Positions 35,793-45,724 are shown, counted from the first letter of the stretch. The stretch is 64,000 nt of DNA from Sphingopyxis sp. H050 (GCF_001468265.1 NZ_LNRZ01000002.1:558001-622000); one strand, 5' to 3'. The notes: generated by a model not told the origin, from the letters alone. Numbers and translations: made by a program.

Positions 35793-36391
35793 GGCATTTC
35801 GTGGCGCTTGCGCTTCTCTTCGTTCTGGCCGGATGCGCCGCGATGACGGCATCTCCGTCGGCCCCGTCATCTGCCGGCCAATGTCGCCTTACCAACGAAG
35901 ACCTGATAGCCAATCGCTCGCTTTCGTGGCCCGAATTCGATCAGCGCCAGAATAGCCGCACCACATGGAGCGCACTCGGATCGGCAGGGTGCCACGAGGC
36001 GGCGGCGGTCGCCTATGCCGACTATCTCGCCTTCGGTCCGTCGATATCGGGCGAGCGATACCAGACGACGGCACGCTTTCATCTCGGCAGGTCGCTGGCT
36101 TATGCAGGCCGTACCGAGGAAGCGGCTCGGATGATCGCGACAGCTCGCCGCGAGACCGAAGTCGGCGGCCTGCACTGGAACGACTATGTTCAGGGAACAG
36201 TCGCCTTCCTTACCCGCGACCGTGAAACGCTGGTCGCTCGGCAGGCATCGCTCGCTGCGCAATCGGGTTTTGCTAACCGGATCAACGCTGGGGTCCTCGC
36301 CGGGCTACTCCATTGCTGGAACCGCCCGTATCTGGAAGCGGCAGCCCCGGCTTGTACGACCGCCAGCGGATATCAAATGCCCGCCGAATAA
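35789..36391 (+). CDS. Lipoprotein with Sel1/TPR-like helices, function unknown
   Basis: The 200-residue protein has a lipoprotein signal with lipobox VLAGC (Cys16). The mature part has helical pairs such as [15 protein letters not shown] and [21 protein letters not shown], which look like one or two TPR-type repeats, and several cysteines ([29 protein letters not shown]) that may form disulfides. No family is recognised. It is translationally coupled to moaB (ATGA overlap). An SOS box for the next gene begins five bases after its stop. Confidence 0.78.
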   Translation: MRHFVALALLFVLAGCAAMTASPSAPSSAGQCRLTNEDLIANRSLSWPEFDQRQNSRTTWSALGSAGCHEAAAVAYADYLAFGPSISGERYQTTARFHLGRSLAYAGRTEEAARMIATARRETEVGGLHWNDYVQGTVAFLTRDRETLVARQASLAAQSGFANRINAGVLAGLLHCWNRPYLEAAAPACTTASGYQMPAE

Positions 36392-36395
36392 TTTT

Positions 36396-36410
36396 GTTCT
36401 TCATTTGTTC
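36396..36410 (+). promoter_or_regulatory. LexA (SOS) box upstream of the radical SAM gene
   Basis: GTTC at 36396-36399 and GTTC at 36407-36410 are separated by exactly seven bases, the direct-repeat LexA operator of Alphaproteobacteria. The same motif occurs in front of lexA at 58978-58992. It is located 25 bases upstream of the GTG start of the radical SAM gene, in a 43-base gap, so it must act on that gene. Confidence 0.7.
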
Positions 36411-36434
36411 CAATGATCGCGCTACGATCCGAGA

Positions 36435-37523
36435 GTGGAACGAACGAAGCCTCTACCCCCAATGTCAGGCCGCGGCGCGCCGACCAATTTGCGCCCGACC
36501 CGCACCGGATCGCTCGATCGCGAGGCCGATGGCGACTGGCTCGACGCGGCCGAAGATATCGACGGCACCCCGCCTCCCCTGCGCACGACCGTCACTATCG
36601 AGCACCCGAAGACGATCATCGCGCGCAACACCTCGCCTGACATCGGCTTCGACCGCTCGATCAACCCCTATCGCGGCTGCGAGCATGGCTGCATCTATTG
36701 CTTCGCGCGCCCGACGCACGCTTTCCACGACCTGTCGCCGGGGCTCGATTTCGAAAGCAAGCTGTTCGCCAAGCCCGACGCGGCGAAGCTGCTTCGGCAA
36801 GAATTGGCGAAACGCAATTACAAGGTCGCGCCGCTCGCGATCGGAACCAACACCGACGGCTACCAGCCGATCGAGCGGGAATGGGGAATTACGCGATCGA
36901 TCGTCGAGGTTCTGGCCGAAACGAAGCATCCGCTGCTGATCACGACCAAGTCCGATCGCCTTCTCCGCGACATCGACCTGCTCGCCGCGATGGCACGCGA
37001 CAATCTGGTCGGCGTCGCGATTTCGGTCACGACGCTCGACGCAAGGATCGCGCGCACGCTCGAACCCCGCGCGCCGCACCCCCGCCGCCGCCTCGCTGCG
37101 ATCCGCAAGCTGATCGACGCGGGTGTGCCGACCCAGGTCAATATCTCACCGGTCATCCCCGCGATCACCGACCACGAGATCGAGGCGATCATGGCCGCCG
37201 CGGCCGAGGCCGGCGCGATCCGCGCCTCCTACATATTGATGCGCCTGCCGTTCGAGGTCGCGCCGCTTTTCCGCGCCTGGCTCGCGGCGCATTATCCCGA
37301 CCGTGCCGACAAGGTCATGCACATCGTACAGGACATCCGCGGCGGAAAGGACAATGATCCCAATTTCTTCACGCGCATGAAGGGGCAAGGCATCTGGCCG
37401 CAGCTGATCCGCCAGCGCGTCAAGCGCGCCGCGCGCGAACATGGCATGGACAGGAGCTTCCCGCCGCTCCGCAGCGACCTGTTTCGTCCGCCCGAGCGCG
37501 ACGGGCAGATGGAGATGTTTTAG
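36435..37523 (+). CDS. PA0069-family radical SAM protein (spore photoproduct lyase-like)
   Basis: The 362-residue protein carries the radical SAM cluster ligands Cys82, Cys86 and Cys89 in RGCEHGCIYCFAR, a family hallmark preceded by INPY. It then has a TIM-barrel-like core (GTNTDGYQPIER, LLITTKSDRLLRDIDLL, PTQVNISPVIPAITDHE). Members are related to spore photoproduct lyase, but their substrate is not known. The GTG at 36435 is used; an ATG nine codons later (MSGRGAP) is an alternative start. The LexA box directly upstream suggests a DNA-damage function. It converges on and overlaps the acyl-CoA ligase gene by four bases. Confidence 0.85.
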   Translation: MERTKPLPPMSGRGAPTNLRPTRTGSLDREADGDWLDAAEDIDGTPPPLRTTVTIEHPKTIIARNTSPDIGFDRSINPYRGCEHGCIYCFARPTHAFHDLSPGLDFESKLFAKPDAAKLLRQELAKRNYKVAPLAIGTNTDGYQPIEREWGITRSIVEVLAETKHPLLITTKSDRLLRDIDLLAAMARDNLVGVAISVTTLDARIARTLEPRAPHPRRRLAAIRKLIDAGVPTQVNISPVIPAITDHEIEAIMAAAAEAGAIRASYILMRLPFEVAPLFRAWLAAHYPDRADKVMHIVQDIRGGKDNDPNFFTRMKGQGIWPQLIRQRVKRAAREHGMDRSFPPLRSDLFRPPERDGQMEMF

Positions 37524-39124
37524 GCCGCCGTCAGCGAGCGAAGCTTGTAATCCTTGTAATCGTCGCGGATCTGCCGCTTCAATATCTTGCCCGTCGCGGT
37601 GTGCGGCAGTTCGTCGACGAAGACGACCTCGTCGGGCAGCCACCATTTGGCGACCTTGTCCTTCAGATAATCGACGATGTCGGCATCGCTCACTTCGGCG
37701 CCCGGCTTCTTCACGATCAGCAGGATCGGCCGTTCGTCCCATTTGGGGTGATAGACGCCGACCGCGGCGGCCTCCTGCACCCCCGGCGCGCCGACCGCGG
37801 CATTTTCCAGTTCGATCGAGCTGATCCATTCGCCGCCCGACTTGATCACATCCTTCGCGCGGTCGGTGATCTGCATGACGCCGTCGGGATGGATGACCGA
37901 CACATCGCCGGTGTCGAACCAGCCGTCGCTGTCCGCCGCATCGGCGTCGGCCTTGAAATAGCGCTGGATGATCCAGGGCCCGCGAATTTGCAGCCGCCCG
38001 CTCGTCACGCCGTCGCGGGGCAGTTCCTTGTCCTCGTCGTCGACGATGCGCAGTTCGACCCCGAACGGCGGACAGCCCTGGCGGCAGACGATGTCGACAC
38101 GCTCGTCGAAGCTCAGCTCGTCCCAGTTCCAGGGACGCTTGCCCATCGTCCCGATCGGCGAGGTTTCGGTCATCCCCCACGCATGGCCGACATCGACGCC
38201 GGCTTTCATGAAACGCTCGATCATCGCGCGCGGCGCCGCCGACCCGCCGATGATCACGCGGTAGAGCTTGCCATAATCGATCCCCGTCGCATCCATATGC
38301 GCGAACATCGCCAGCCAGACCGTCGGCACCCCCGCGCTGTGCGTCACGCCCTCGTCGCGCATCAGGTCGCACAGTATCTTCGCATCGTTGGTCGCCGAGA
38401 AGACCAGCTTCGCCCCGACGGTCGCCGCGGCGAAGGGAATGCCCCAGCTGTTGGCGTGGAACATGGGCACGATCGGCAGGATGACGCTGCGGTTCGACAT
38501 GTCGAACACGTCAGGCTGAATTTCGGTGATCGCGTGGATGACGTTCGAGCGATGCTCGTACAGCACGCCCTTCGGATTGCCCGTCGTGCCGCTGGTATAG
38601 CAAAGGCCTACCGGATCGCGTTCGTCGAGTTCGACCCACTGAAAACTGCCGTCCTCGGCGTCGACCAGATCGCGGTACGACTTATAGCCGCCCTGCGCCG
38701 GCGCATCGAACAGGATAAAATGCTCGACGGTCGGAAGCTGGTCGCGCAGCCGCTCGACGATCGGCAGGAACATCGCGTCGAACAGCAGGACGCGGTCCTC
38801 GGCGTGATTGATGATATAGATCAGCTGCTCGTCGAACAGCCGCGGGTTAACGGTATGAAGCACTCCGCCCATCCCGGCGGTGCCATACCAGCTGACGAGA
38901 TGGTGGCCGTGGTTCATCGCCAAGGTCGCGATGCGGTCGCCCTTCCTGATGCCCAGCTTCGCCATCGCCGCGGCGAAGCGGCGCGCGTCGGTGCCGACCT
39001 CGCCCCATGTCGAGCGCGTGATGCTGCCGTCAGCCCAGCGCGAAACAATCTCGCGCCCGCCATGCTCGCGCGCGGCATGGTCGATCAGGCTCGTGACGAG
39101 TAGCGGCTGGCCCTGCATAGACAT
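37520..39124 (-). CDS. Long-chain fatty acid/acyl-CoA synthetase (AMP-dependent)
   Basis: The 534-residue ANL-superfamily enzyme activates a carboxylic acid with ATP and CoA. The phosphate loop [11 protein letters not shown] is at residues 176-186, followed by the adenylation core with GWFDTGD near residue 410 and the C-terminal lid with TGKILKR, where Lys is the usual catalytic residue. Medium- or long-chain fatty acids are the likely substrates by similarity to FadD-like proteins; chain length is not determinable. The start is set at 39124 (MSMQGQPL), where an AGGATG sequence lies just upstream. Confidence 0.9.
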   Translation of the reverse strand: MSMQGQPLLVTSLIDHAAREHGGREIVSRWADGSITRSTWGEVGTDARRFAAAMAKLGIRKGDRIATLAMNHGHHLVSWYGTAGMGGVLHTVNPRLFDEQLIYIINHAEDRVLLFDAMFLPIVERLRDQLPTVEHFILFDAPAQGGYKSYRDLVDAEDGSFQWVELDERDPVGLCYTSGTTGNPKGVLYEHRSNVIHAITEIQPDVFDMSNRSVILPIVPMFHANSWGIPFAAATVGAKLVFSATNDAKILCDLMRDEGVTHSAGVPTVWLAMFAHMDATGIDYGKLYRVIIGGSAAPRAMIERFMKAGVDVGHAWGMTETSPIGTMGKRPWNWDELSFDERVDIVCRQGCPPFGVELRIVDDEDKELPRDGVTSGRLQIRGPWIIQRYFKADADAADSDGWFDTGDVSVIHPDGVMQITDRAKDVIKSGGEWISSIELENAAVGAPGVQEAAAVGVYHPKWDERPILLIVKKPGAEVSDADIVDYLKDKVAKWWLPDEVVFVDELPHTATGKILKRQIRDDYKDYKLRSLTAA

Positions 39125-39205
39125 TTCGGCATCCTCTTTGTGGTGTTTGCCCTTGGATAAGGCGAGGAATGCGGTGGGCGCAAGCCTTTAGCGGCACCGG
39201 ACCCT

Positions 39206-39230
39206 CCCTGTGGCGAGGCCATGGGGTGGA
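39206..39230. repeat. Half copy of an intergenic palindromic repeat
   Basis: The bases CCCTGTGGCGAGGCCATGGG begin a 25-base stretch that matches, with one substitution, the left arm of the long palindrome at 54549-54732. It lies between the acyl-CoA ligase start and the dnaE stop. No matching right arm is visible, so it is a solitary half-unit. Confidence 0.5.
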
Positions 39231-39240
39231 TCCGGAATGC

Positions 39241-42200
39241 TTACCCCCGCACCCTGAAATCCTTGGGGGCCGCGAGCGACAGCTTCGGCTCGATCACCCC
39301 CGCGACCAGTTCGAGCCGCGCGACAAGGTCGGGATTGAGCGCGAAGCGGCGGCCGAGGTTGATGCGAATGTCGCGCCCGGTATCGGGGTCGGGCGTCGTG
39401 ACGATGATCGCGCCGCGCGCATCGTCGCGCCGCTCAGCGAGCCTTGCCAGTTCGGCGATCGCCTCCACCGCCTCGATCCGGCACTCGAGCTGCAGCGCCG
39501 CGGTCGCCGCAATATCGGCGAGCGCTTGCGCCCCGCGCACCGTCACGCGCGGCGTCTCCTCGCCTTCCAGCAGGTCGAGCTCGACCGACAGCATTGCGCA
39601 GCCGCCATCCTCGGCCAGCGCCTCGAGTATCTTGCCCGCCTGCTCATCGAAGCAACTCGACTGGAATTGCCCGCTCCGGTCGGACAGCGTCAGGTTGAGA
39701 AACCGATTGCCGCGCTGCGACACGCGCGGCCGCGCACTTTCGACCATCGCCGCCATGACCATCGGAATACGCGTGCCAGGCGTCATGTCGACATTATCGC
39801 AGATGTCGCCGTACGAACGCGCCCCGCGCGCCGCGACGATCGCCTCATATTGCTCGACCGGATGCGCAGAGAAATAGAAGCCGAACGCCTCTTTCTCGCG
39901 AGTCATCCGCTCGGCCTGCGTCCACGGCTCGGCCGCGGGCAGTTGCAACACCGGCATGATCGCGATGTCGCCGCCGAACAGCCCGCCCTGCCCCGTCGAC
40001 CGCTCGTGCGCCGAACTGTTTGCGCAGGCGAGCAACGCCTCGGCCCCGGCATAGGCGCGCGGCCGGTCGGGCTCGATACAGTCGAACGCCCCGCCCGCCG
40101 CCAGCGCCTCGATCTGGCGCCGGTTGAGCTGCTTCGGGTCGATCCGCGCCGCGAAATCGTCGAGGCTCGCAAAATCGCCTTTCGCATGGCGCTCGGCGAC
40201 CAGCGCTTCCATCGCCTTCTCGCCGACGCCCTTCAGCGCGCCGAGCGCATAGCGCACCGTCAGCCCTTCATCGCCGCGCCCGACCGAGAAATCGGCCTCG
40301 CTCTCGTTGATCGACGGCGCCGAGACATCGATCCCCAGCCGCCGCATATCGTCGATGAAGATCGACAATTTGTCGGTCTGGTGGCTGTCGAACGACATCG
40401 ACGCCGCGAAGAATTCGTGCGGATAATGCGCCTTCAGCCATGCGGTCTGATACGACAACAGCGCATAGGCCGCGGCGTGGCTCTTGTTGAAGCCATAGCC
40501 TGCGAATTTATCGATCAAGTCGAACAGTTCGTTCGCCGCCTTCGCGTCGATGCCGTTATGCTCGCCGCAGCCCTTGACGAAGGTGTCGCGCTGCGCGTCC
40601 ATCTCCGCCTGCACCTTCTTGCCCATCGCGCGGCGCAGCAGGTCGGCGCCGCCCAGGCTGTAGCCGGCGAGGATCTGCGCCGCCTGCATCACCTGTTCCT
40701 GATAGACGAAGATGCCATAAGTCTCGGCGAGGATGCCTTCGAGCAGCGGGTGCGGATAAGCGATCGGCTCGCGGCCGTTCTTGCGTGCGCCGAACAGCGG
40801 AATATTGTCCATCGGCCCGGGGCGATAGAGCGCGACGAGCGCGATGATGTCGCCGAAATTGGTCGGCTTCACCGCCGACAGCGTGCGCCGCATTCCTTCG
40901 GATTCCAGCTGGAACACCCCGACGGTGTCGCCGCGCTGGAGCAGCTCGTACACCGCCGTGTCGTCCCACGCGAGCGTGTCGAGATCGACGTCGACCCCGC
41001 GGAGCGCGAGCAGCCGCTTCGCCTCCTTCAGCACCGACAGCGTTTTCAGCCCGAGGAAGTCGAACTTCACCAGCCCCGCGGTCTCGACATATTTCATGTC
41101 GAACTGCGTCACCGGCATGTCCGACCGGGGGTCGCGATAGAGCGGGACGAGCTGGTCGAGCGGCCGGTCGCCGATCACGACGCCCGCCGCGTGCGTCGAG
41201 CTGTGCCGCGGCAACCCTTCCAACTGCCGCGCCATGTCGAACAGGCGGCGCACGCCATCGTCCTGCTTATATTCCGTCATCAGCTCGCTGACGCCATTCA
41301 ACGCGCGTTCGAGCGTCCAAGGATCCGTCGGATGGTTCGGCACCAGCTTCGCGAGCCGGTCGACCTGGCCATAGCTCATCTGGAGCACGCGCCCGGTGTC
41401 CTTCAGCACCGCGCGCGCCTTCAGCTTACCGAAGGTGATGATTTGTGCCACGGTATCGCGGCCGTACTTTTCCTGCACATAGCGGATCACTTCGCCGCGC
41501 CGCGTTTCGCAGAAATCGATGTCGAAGTCGGGCATCGACACGCGCTCGGGATTGAGGAAGCGTTCGAACAGCAGGCCCAGCTTCAACGGGTCGAGGTCGG
41601 TGATCGTCAGCGCCCAGGCGACGACGCTGCCAGCGCCCGACCCGCGCCCCGGGCCCACCGGAATATCGTGCGACTTCGCCCATTTGATGAAATCGGCAAC
41701 GATCAGGAAATAGCCCGGAAAGCCCATCTGGGTAATGACGTCGACCTCGAAGTCGAGGCGCTCGACATAGGCTTGCCGGTCTTCATCGGACAGATCGGAA
41801 TAGAGCGCCAGCCGCGCCGCCAATCCCTCATGCGCGTCGCGCTTGAGCTGCGCCGCCTCGCCCTCGCGGTCGCCCGCAAGGCTGGGCAGGATCGGCGCGC
41901 GCTTCGGCGCCATGAACGCACAGCGCTGCGCGACGGTCAGCGTATTGTGAATAGCCTCGGGCAGGTCGCTGAACGCATCCTCCATCGCCTCGGCGGGCTT
42001 CAGCCATGCCTCGGGGCTCGATACGCGCCGGTCTTCGCTTTCGACATAGGCCGATTGCGCGATGCACAGCATCGCATCGTGTGCGGCGTGGAATTGCGGT
42101 TCGACGAAATTCGCCGGATTGGTCGCGACGATCGGCAGCGCCCGCGCATAGGCGAGATCGATCAGCGCATTCTCGGCCGCGATCTCGGTCGCATCGTTGC

Positions 42201-42732
42201 GCCGCGACAGCTCGATATAGAGCCGCCCACCGAACAGCGCTTCCAGCTGCTCGACATAATCCTCGGCCGCGGTCCGCTGCTCGCCCGCGAGCAACCGCGC
42301 CAGCGCGCCTTCGCCGCCACCGGTCAGGCAGATCAGCCCGTCGGTCTTGCCCGCGAGGTTCGCCAGCGTGACATGCGGATCCTGCTCGACCGGCCGGCCC
42401 AGGTGGGCCGCAGACACGAGCGCGCACAGATTGTTATAGCCCGCATCGTCCTGCGCATAGAGCGCCAGCCAGTCGATCATCGGCGCGCCGTTGGCGAGCC
42501 GTTGCCCCGGCCGCGCAACGCTCAGGAAGGCGCCGACGATCGGCTGCACCCCCGCCGCCTTGCACGCCTCGCCAAAGGCCATGACGCCATACAGCCCGTT
42601 GCGGTCGGCCACCGCAATCGCCGGAAAACCCCGGTCGCGCGCGGCTTTCGCGATCGCCTTGGGCTCGATCGCCCCCTCCAGCATGGTGTAACTGGAAAAG
42701 ACGCGCAGGGGAACGAAGGGGCTGTAGGCCAT
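39241..42732 (-). CDS. dnaE: DNA polymerase III subunit alpha
   Basis: The 1163-residue catalytic subunit of the replicative polymerase begins with a PHP domain (FVPLRVFSSYTMLEG). The polymerase site is in MPDFDIDFCETRRGEVI, with Asp402 and Asp404 as metal ligands, and FGKLKARAVLKD follows. The fingers and thumb (GRPLDQLV-type region), a helix-hairpin-helix (ALGALKGVGEKAMEALV near residue 835) and a C-terminal OB-fold follow in the usual DnaE1 order. It is the house-keeping enzyme, not the SOS-type DnaE2: there is no LexA box and no imuA/imuB next to it. Confidence 0.97.
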   Translation of the reverse strand: MAYSPFVPLRVFSSYTMLEGAIEPKAIAKAARDRGFPAIAVADRNGLYGVMAFGEACKAAGVQPIVGAFLSVARPGQRLANGAPMIDWLALYAQDDAGYNNLCALVSAAHLGRPVEQDPHVTLANLAGKTDGLICLTGGGEGALARLLAGEQRTAAEDYVEQLEALFGGRLYIELSRRNDATEIAAENALIDLAYARALPIVATNPANFVEPQFHAAHDAMLCIAQSAYVESEDRRVSSPEAWLKPAEAMEDAFSDLPEAIHNTLTVAQRCAFMAPKRAPILPSLAGDREGEAAQLKRDAHEGLAARLALYSDLSDEDRQAYVERLDFEVDVITQMGFPGYFLIVADFIKWAKSHDIPVGPGRGSGAGSVVAWALTITDLDPLKLGLLFERFLNPERVSMPDFDIDFCETRRGEVIRYVQEKYGRDTVAQIITFGKLKARAVLKDTGRVLQMSYGQVDRLAKLVPNHPTDPWTLERALNGVSELMTEYKQDDGVRRLFDMARQLEGLPRHSSTHAAGVVIGDRPLDQLVPLYRDPRSDMPVTQFDMKYVETAGLVKFDFLGLKTLSVLKEAKRLLALRGVDVDLDTLAWDDTAVYELLQRGDTVGVFQLESEGMRRTLSAVKPTNFGDIIALVALYRPGPMDNIPLFGARKNGREPIAYPHPLLEGILAETYGIFVYQEQVMQAAQILAGYSLGGADLLRRAMGKKVQAEMDAQRDTFVKGCGEHNGIDAKAANELFDLIDKFAGYGFNKSHAAAYALLSYQTAWLKAHYPHEFFAASMSFDSHQTDKLSIFIDDMRRLGIDVSAPSINESEADFSVGRGDEGLTVRYALGALKGVGEKAMEALVAERHAKGDFASLDDFAARIDPKQLNRRQIEALAAGGAFDCIEPDRPRAYAGAEALLACANSSAHERSTGQGGLFGGDIAIMPVLQLPAAEPWTQAERMTREKEAFGFYFSAHPVEQYEAIVAARGARSYGDICDNVDMTPGTRIPMVMAAMVESARPRVSQRGNRFLNLTLSDRSGQFQSSCFDEQAGKILEALAEDGGCAMLSVELDLLEGEETPRVTVRGAQALADIAATAALQLECRIEAVEAIAELARLAERRDDARGAIIVTTPDPDTGRDIRINLGRRFALNPDLVARLELVAGVIEPKLSLAAPKDFRVRG

Positions 42733-42812
42733 CGAGCGACGCTAGGCATATGTGACGATTCGGGGAAGGCCCATGCAAACCGCTGCCGTCATTTAATCGC
42801 GCCCCGTTCCTC

Positions 42813-42986
42813 TCATCGCCGTCGAGCGATTGGCCAGAAAAACCCGACCGCGAAACCGACTGCCAGAAGAGCGCCGACGCCCGGCCAGCCGAACCGATCT
42901 TTGACCACGAGGGTCAGCAGCAGCGTGACGCATGTGATCACGATCTGCCTCAAGACTAATCTTAAATTGCGCCGTATCCCAGCCAC
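42813..42986 (-). CDS. Predicted 57-residue membrane microprotein
   Basis: The open frame starts at GTG 42986, four codons after the glutathione peroxidase TAG; an AGGGG site overlapping that stop sits six bases upstream. The basic N-terminus (MAGIRRNLRLVLRQ) precedes two hydrophobic stretches (IVITCVTLLLTLVV, then VGALLAVGFAVGFFWPIA) separated by KDRFGWPG, and the protein ends in RRR. This looks like a helical-hairpin inner-membrane protein with the basic ends in the cytoplasm. The placement suggests co-translation with the peroxidase. Function unknown; no family recognised. Confidence 0.6.
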   Translation of the reverse strand: MAGIRRNLRLVLRQIVITCVTLLLTLVVKDRFGWPGVGALLAVGFAVGFFWPIARRR

Positions 42987-42995
42987 CGACTGCCC

Positions 42996-43472
42996 CTACC
43001 CCAGCAATTCCTCGATCTCTTTCCTCAGCTGTTCCGGCTTCGTCGTCGGCGCATGGCGCGACACGACTTTCCCGTCGCGGCCAACCAGGAACTTGGTAAA
43101 ATTCCACTTGATCCCGCTGCCGAGCAACCCGGTCTTTTCCTTCTTCAGATATTTGAAGATCGGATCGGCATCGTCGCCGTTGACGTCGATCTTCGCCATC
43201 AGCGGGAAGGACACGTCATAGGTCAGCGAGCAGAAATTCTTGATTTCCTCGGCATCCCCCGGCTCCTGCGCGCCGAACTGGTTGCACGGAAAGGCGAGGA
43301 TTTCGAACCCGCGATCCTTGTAGTCGCGGTACAGCTCCTCCAGCCCCTCATATTGCGGGGTAAAACCGCATTTCGACGCGGTGTTGACGATCAGCAGCAC
43401 CTTGCCGCGATAGTCGGCCAAGGATTGCGTCGCCCCGCCCGGCAGCTTCGCGGTCAGATCGTACAGCTCCAT
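42996..43472 (-). CDS. Glutathione peroxidase (thioredoxin-fold peroxidase)
   Basis: The 158-residue enzyme reduces hydroperoxides using glutathione or thioredoxin. It has the peroxidatic Cys35 in NTASKCGFTPQY, FPCNQFGAQEPG (which contains the usual resolving cysteine and the Gln of the catalytic triad) and WNFTKFLVGRDG. Selenocysteine is not used. The ATG at 43472 with a GGGGAG ribosome site is chosen over a TTG five codons earlier. A short membrane protein follows immediately. lolD lies upstream on the same strand. Confidence 0.93.
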   Translation of the reverse strand: MELYDLTAKLPGGATQSLADYRGKVLLIVNTASKCGFTPQYEGLEELYRDYKDRGFEILAFPCNQFGAQEPGDAEEIKNFCSLTYDVSFPLMAKIDVNGDDADPIFKYLKKEKTGLLGSGIKWNFTKFLVGRDGKVVSRHAPTTKPEQLRKEIEELLG

Positions 43473-43498
43473 TCGCCATCTCCCCAAAAAATCGCAGC

Positions 43499-44176
43499 CT
43501 AGGCTTCGATATGTCCTTCGTGCAAGCGCAGCACCCGGTCCATCTTCGCGGCCAGCCGCTCATTGTGCGTCGCGACCAGCGCCGCCGAGCCATGGTCCCG
43601 CACCAGCTTCACGAACTGGTCGAACACGCGGTCGGCGGTCGCCTCGTCGAGATTGCCCGTCGGCTCGTCGGCAAGCACCAGGAGCGGCCGGTTCGCCAGC
43701 GCGCGTGCCACGGCGACGCGCTGCTGTTCGCCGCCCGACAGCTTGCTCGGCTTGTGATGCAGTCGCTCGCCGAGCCCCAGACGCCCGAGCAGGTCGGCGG
43801 CGCGCTCCTCGGCCTCGGCCTGCCCTGCGCCGCGGATCAGCTGCGGCAGCACGACATTCTCGATCGCGGTAAAGTCGGGCAACAGATGGTGGAACTGATA
43901 GACGAAGCCGATCTTCTCGCGCCGCGTCTGCGTCCGGTCGCCCTGATCGATCCGCGTCACATCCTCGCCGTCGATGCGTATAAGCCCCTCGAAACCGCCT
44001 TCGAGCAGGCCGACGGCTTGCAGCATCGTCGACTTGCCCGACCCCGACGGCCCGAGCAGCGCAACGATCTCACCCTTGCGCAGCGTCGCATTGACCCCGC
44101 GCAGCACGTCGATCGTGACATCGCCCTGCGTGAAGCTGCGCTTCAGGTCGGTCAGTTCCAGCGCGAGATCACTCAT
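43499..44176 (-). CDS. lolD: Lipoprotein-releasing ABC transporter ATP-binding protein
   Basis: LolD powers extraction of outer-membrane-destined lipoproteins from the inner membrane. The 225-residue protein has Walker [10 protein letters not shown] (42-50), signature LSGGEQQR (about 146-153), Walker [12 protein letters not shown] (from 165) and a late H-loop THNERLA. The start overlaps the end of lolC (ATGAGTGA), as in other lolC-lolD pairs. MacB-type ATPases are similar, but the adjacent permease supports the Lol assignment. Confidence 0.92.
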   Translation of the reverse strand: MSDLALELTDLKRSFTQGDVTIDVLRGVNATLRKGEIVALLGPSGSGKSTMLQAVGLLEGGFEGLIRIDGEDVTRIDQGDRTQTRREKIGFVYQFHHLLPDFTAIENVVLPQLIRGAGQAEAEERAADLLGRLGLGERLHHKPSKLSGGEQQRVAVARALANRPLLVLADEPTGNLDEATADRVFDQFVKLVRDHGSAALVATHNERLAAKMDRVLRLHEGHIEA

Positions 44177-45419
44177 AACGCAGCACCTGCACCGGATCGG
44201 TATTCGCCGCCTTGTACGCGGGGTATAGCGTCGCAAGGAAGCTGAAGACGATCGTCATAGCCGATATCCCCAGGATCTCGAACGGGTCGGGCTTCGACGG
44301 CAGCTCGGTCAGGAAACGGATCGAGGGATCCCACAGCGGCTGGCCGGTGATGAACTCGATCCCGCGCAGCACGCCCTGCCGGAAGAACAGCAGGCTGAAC
44401 CCGATCGCCAGACCCGCGAGCGTACCCGCGACGCCGATCGACAGCCCGATCGCGATGAAGATGCGCATCACCGCGTCGCGCGGCGCCCCCATCGTGCGCA
44501 GGATCGCCATGTCGCGCGTCTTCGCGCGCACCAGCATGATCAGCGACGAGATGATGTTGAACGCCGCGACGAGGATGATCAGCGACAGGATCACGAACAT
44601 CGCGACGCGCTCGACCGACAGCGCCTCGAACAGGCTGCTGTTCATCGACCGCCAGTCGGAAATAACCGCCTGCGCAGCGACCTTCTCTGCCAGCGGCTGC
44701 AAGATTTCGCCGACCTTGTCGGGATCGGTGGTCTTGAGTTCGATCATCCCGACCTGATCGCCCAGCAACAGCAGCAGCTGCGCATCCTCCATCGGCATCA
44801 CGACATAGAGCTTGTCGAAATCATAGACCCCGACCTCGAAAATCGCCGACACGCGGTACGCGATCTCGCGCGGCACCGTGCCGAAGGGGGTCGAGCGGCC
44901 CTGCGGGTTGATGATCGTGATCGTCGAGCCGACCGTCGCACCCAGATTTTTCGCCAGCTCGCTGCCGATCGCCACATTGCCCGAACCGGGCGTCAACGTG
45001 TTCAAGCTGCCCTGCAGCACCTTGCCGCCCAACACCTCATTCTTGCGGATGTCCTGCACGGTCATTCCGCGCAGCAAAATCCCCTCGACGCGGCCCGAGA
45101 AGGTCGTCAGCAGCGGCTGCTCGATCAGCGGGGTCGCCGACGTCACACCGGGCGTCGCCCGCGCCTCCTTCAGCACCTTCTGCCAGTCGTCGAGCCGCCC
45201 GCCGAAGCCCTGCACGACCGCATGGCCGTTGAGCCCCACGATCTTGTCGAACAGGTCGGAGCGCACGCCGTTCATCACGCTCATCACGACGACCAGCGCC
45301 GCCACCCCCAGCATCACCGCGGTGAAGCTGAACGCCGCGGCAACAAAGATGAAACCCTCGCCGCGCTGGGGAAGCAGGTAACGTTTGAAGATGGTGCGTT
45401 CGTAAGGGCGCAAGATCAT
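44169..45419 (-). CDS. lolC: Lipoprotein-releasing ABC transporter permease (LolC/LolE type)
   Basis: The 416-residue protein has an N-terminal membrane helix ([21 protein letters not shown] region), a large periplasmic domain (about residues 50-265), and three C-terminal helices typical of FtsX/LolCE permeases ([20 protein letters not shown], then two more). It lacks a second permease partner nearby, so homodimer function (LolF-like) or a distant lolE are both possible. A Fur-like box and palindromic repeats lie upstream in the non-coding gap. Confidence 0.9.
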   Translation of the reverse strand: MILRPYERTIFKRYLLPQRGEGFIFVAAAFSFTAVMLGVAALVVVMSVMNGVRSDLFDKIVGLNGHAVVQGFGGRLDDWQKVLKEARATPGVTSATPLIEQPLLTTFSGRVEGILLRGMTVQDIRKNEVLGGKVLQGSLNTLTPGSGNVAIGSELAKNLGATVGSTITIINPQGRSTPFGTVPREIAYRVSAIFEVGVYDFDKLYVVMPMEDAQLLLLLGDQVGMIELKTTDPDKVGEILQPLAEKVAAQAVISDWRSMNSSLFEALSVERVAMFVILSLIILVAAFNIISSLIMLVRAKTRDMAILRTMGAPRDAVMRIFIAIGLSIGVAGTLAGLAIGFSLLFFRQGVLRGIEFITGQPLWDPSIRFLTELPSKPDPFEILGISAMTIVFSFLATLYPAYKAANTDPVQVLRYE

Positions 45420-45520
45420 CGGGTCGGCGGCCTTTTCGGCGCGATGCGCGGTGCGGTCATGGCGTCCGCTTTAGGGGGCGCTCACGAAGCTGGCAATGCC
45501 CGCGCCAATCGGTCGGCAGT

Positions 45521-45535
45521 TGAGAGTGATTCGCA
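45521..45535. promoter_or_regulatory. Fur-box-like site upstream of lolC
   Basis: TGAGAGTGATTCGCA matches a 7-1-7 Fur-type operator (TGAGAATGATTCGCA-like) with one mismatch. It is centred about 108 bases before the lolC start at 45419 on the minus strand. A similar palindrome precedes hemA. Whether iron regulates lolC-lolD is inference from the motif alone. Confidence 0.35.
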
Positions 45536-45724
45536 CAATCTGTTGCCGATTCGTCACAGGCGGCGGCAAAAGGGCCGCGCCATGTTCGCCAGAGGGTGAC
45601 AAAGCCCCCCCTTCGACCTAACCCCATGACTTCTGGTTCAACGCGGCCAAATGGCCCGGCTCCAGGGAGTGCAGATCCTTCGCCGGTCTGTGCACAAGGG
45701 GGATGGCGAGTGTTCGTCACAGGC

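Noticed and set aside
39169..43221. A plus-strand open frame of 1350 codons across the dnaE locus
   Set aside because: It is the antisense shadow of dnaE (which has all expected motifs). The translation is Arg/Leu/Asp-biased with no domain, as expected from high-GC third positions.
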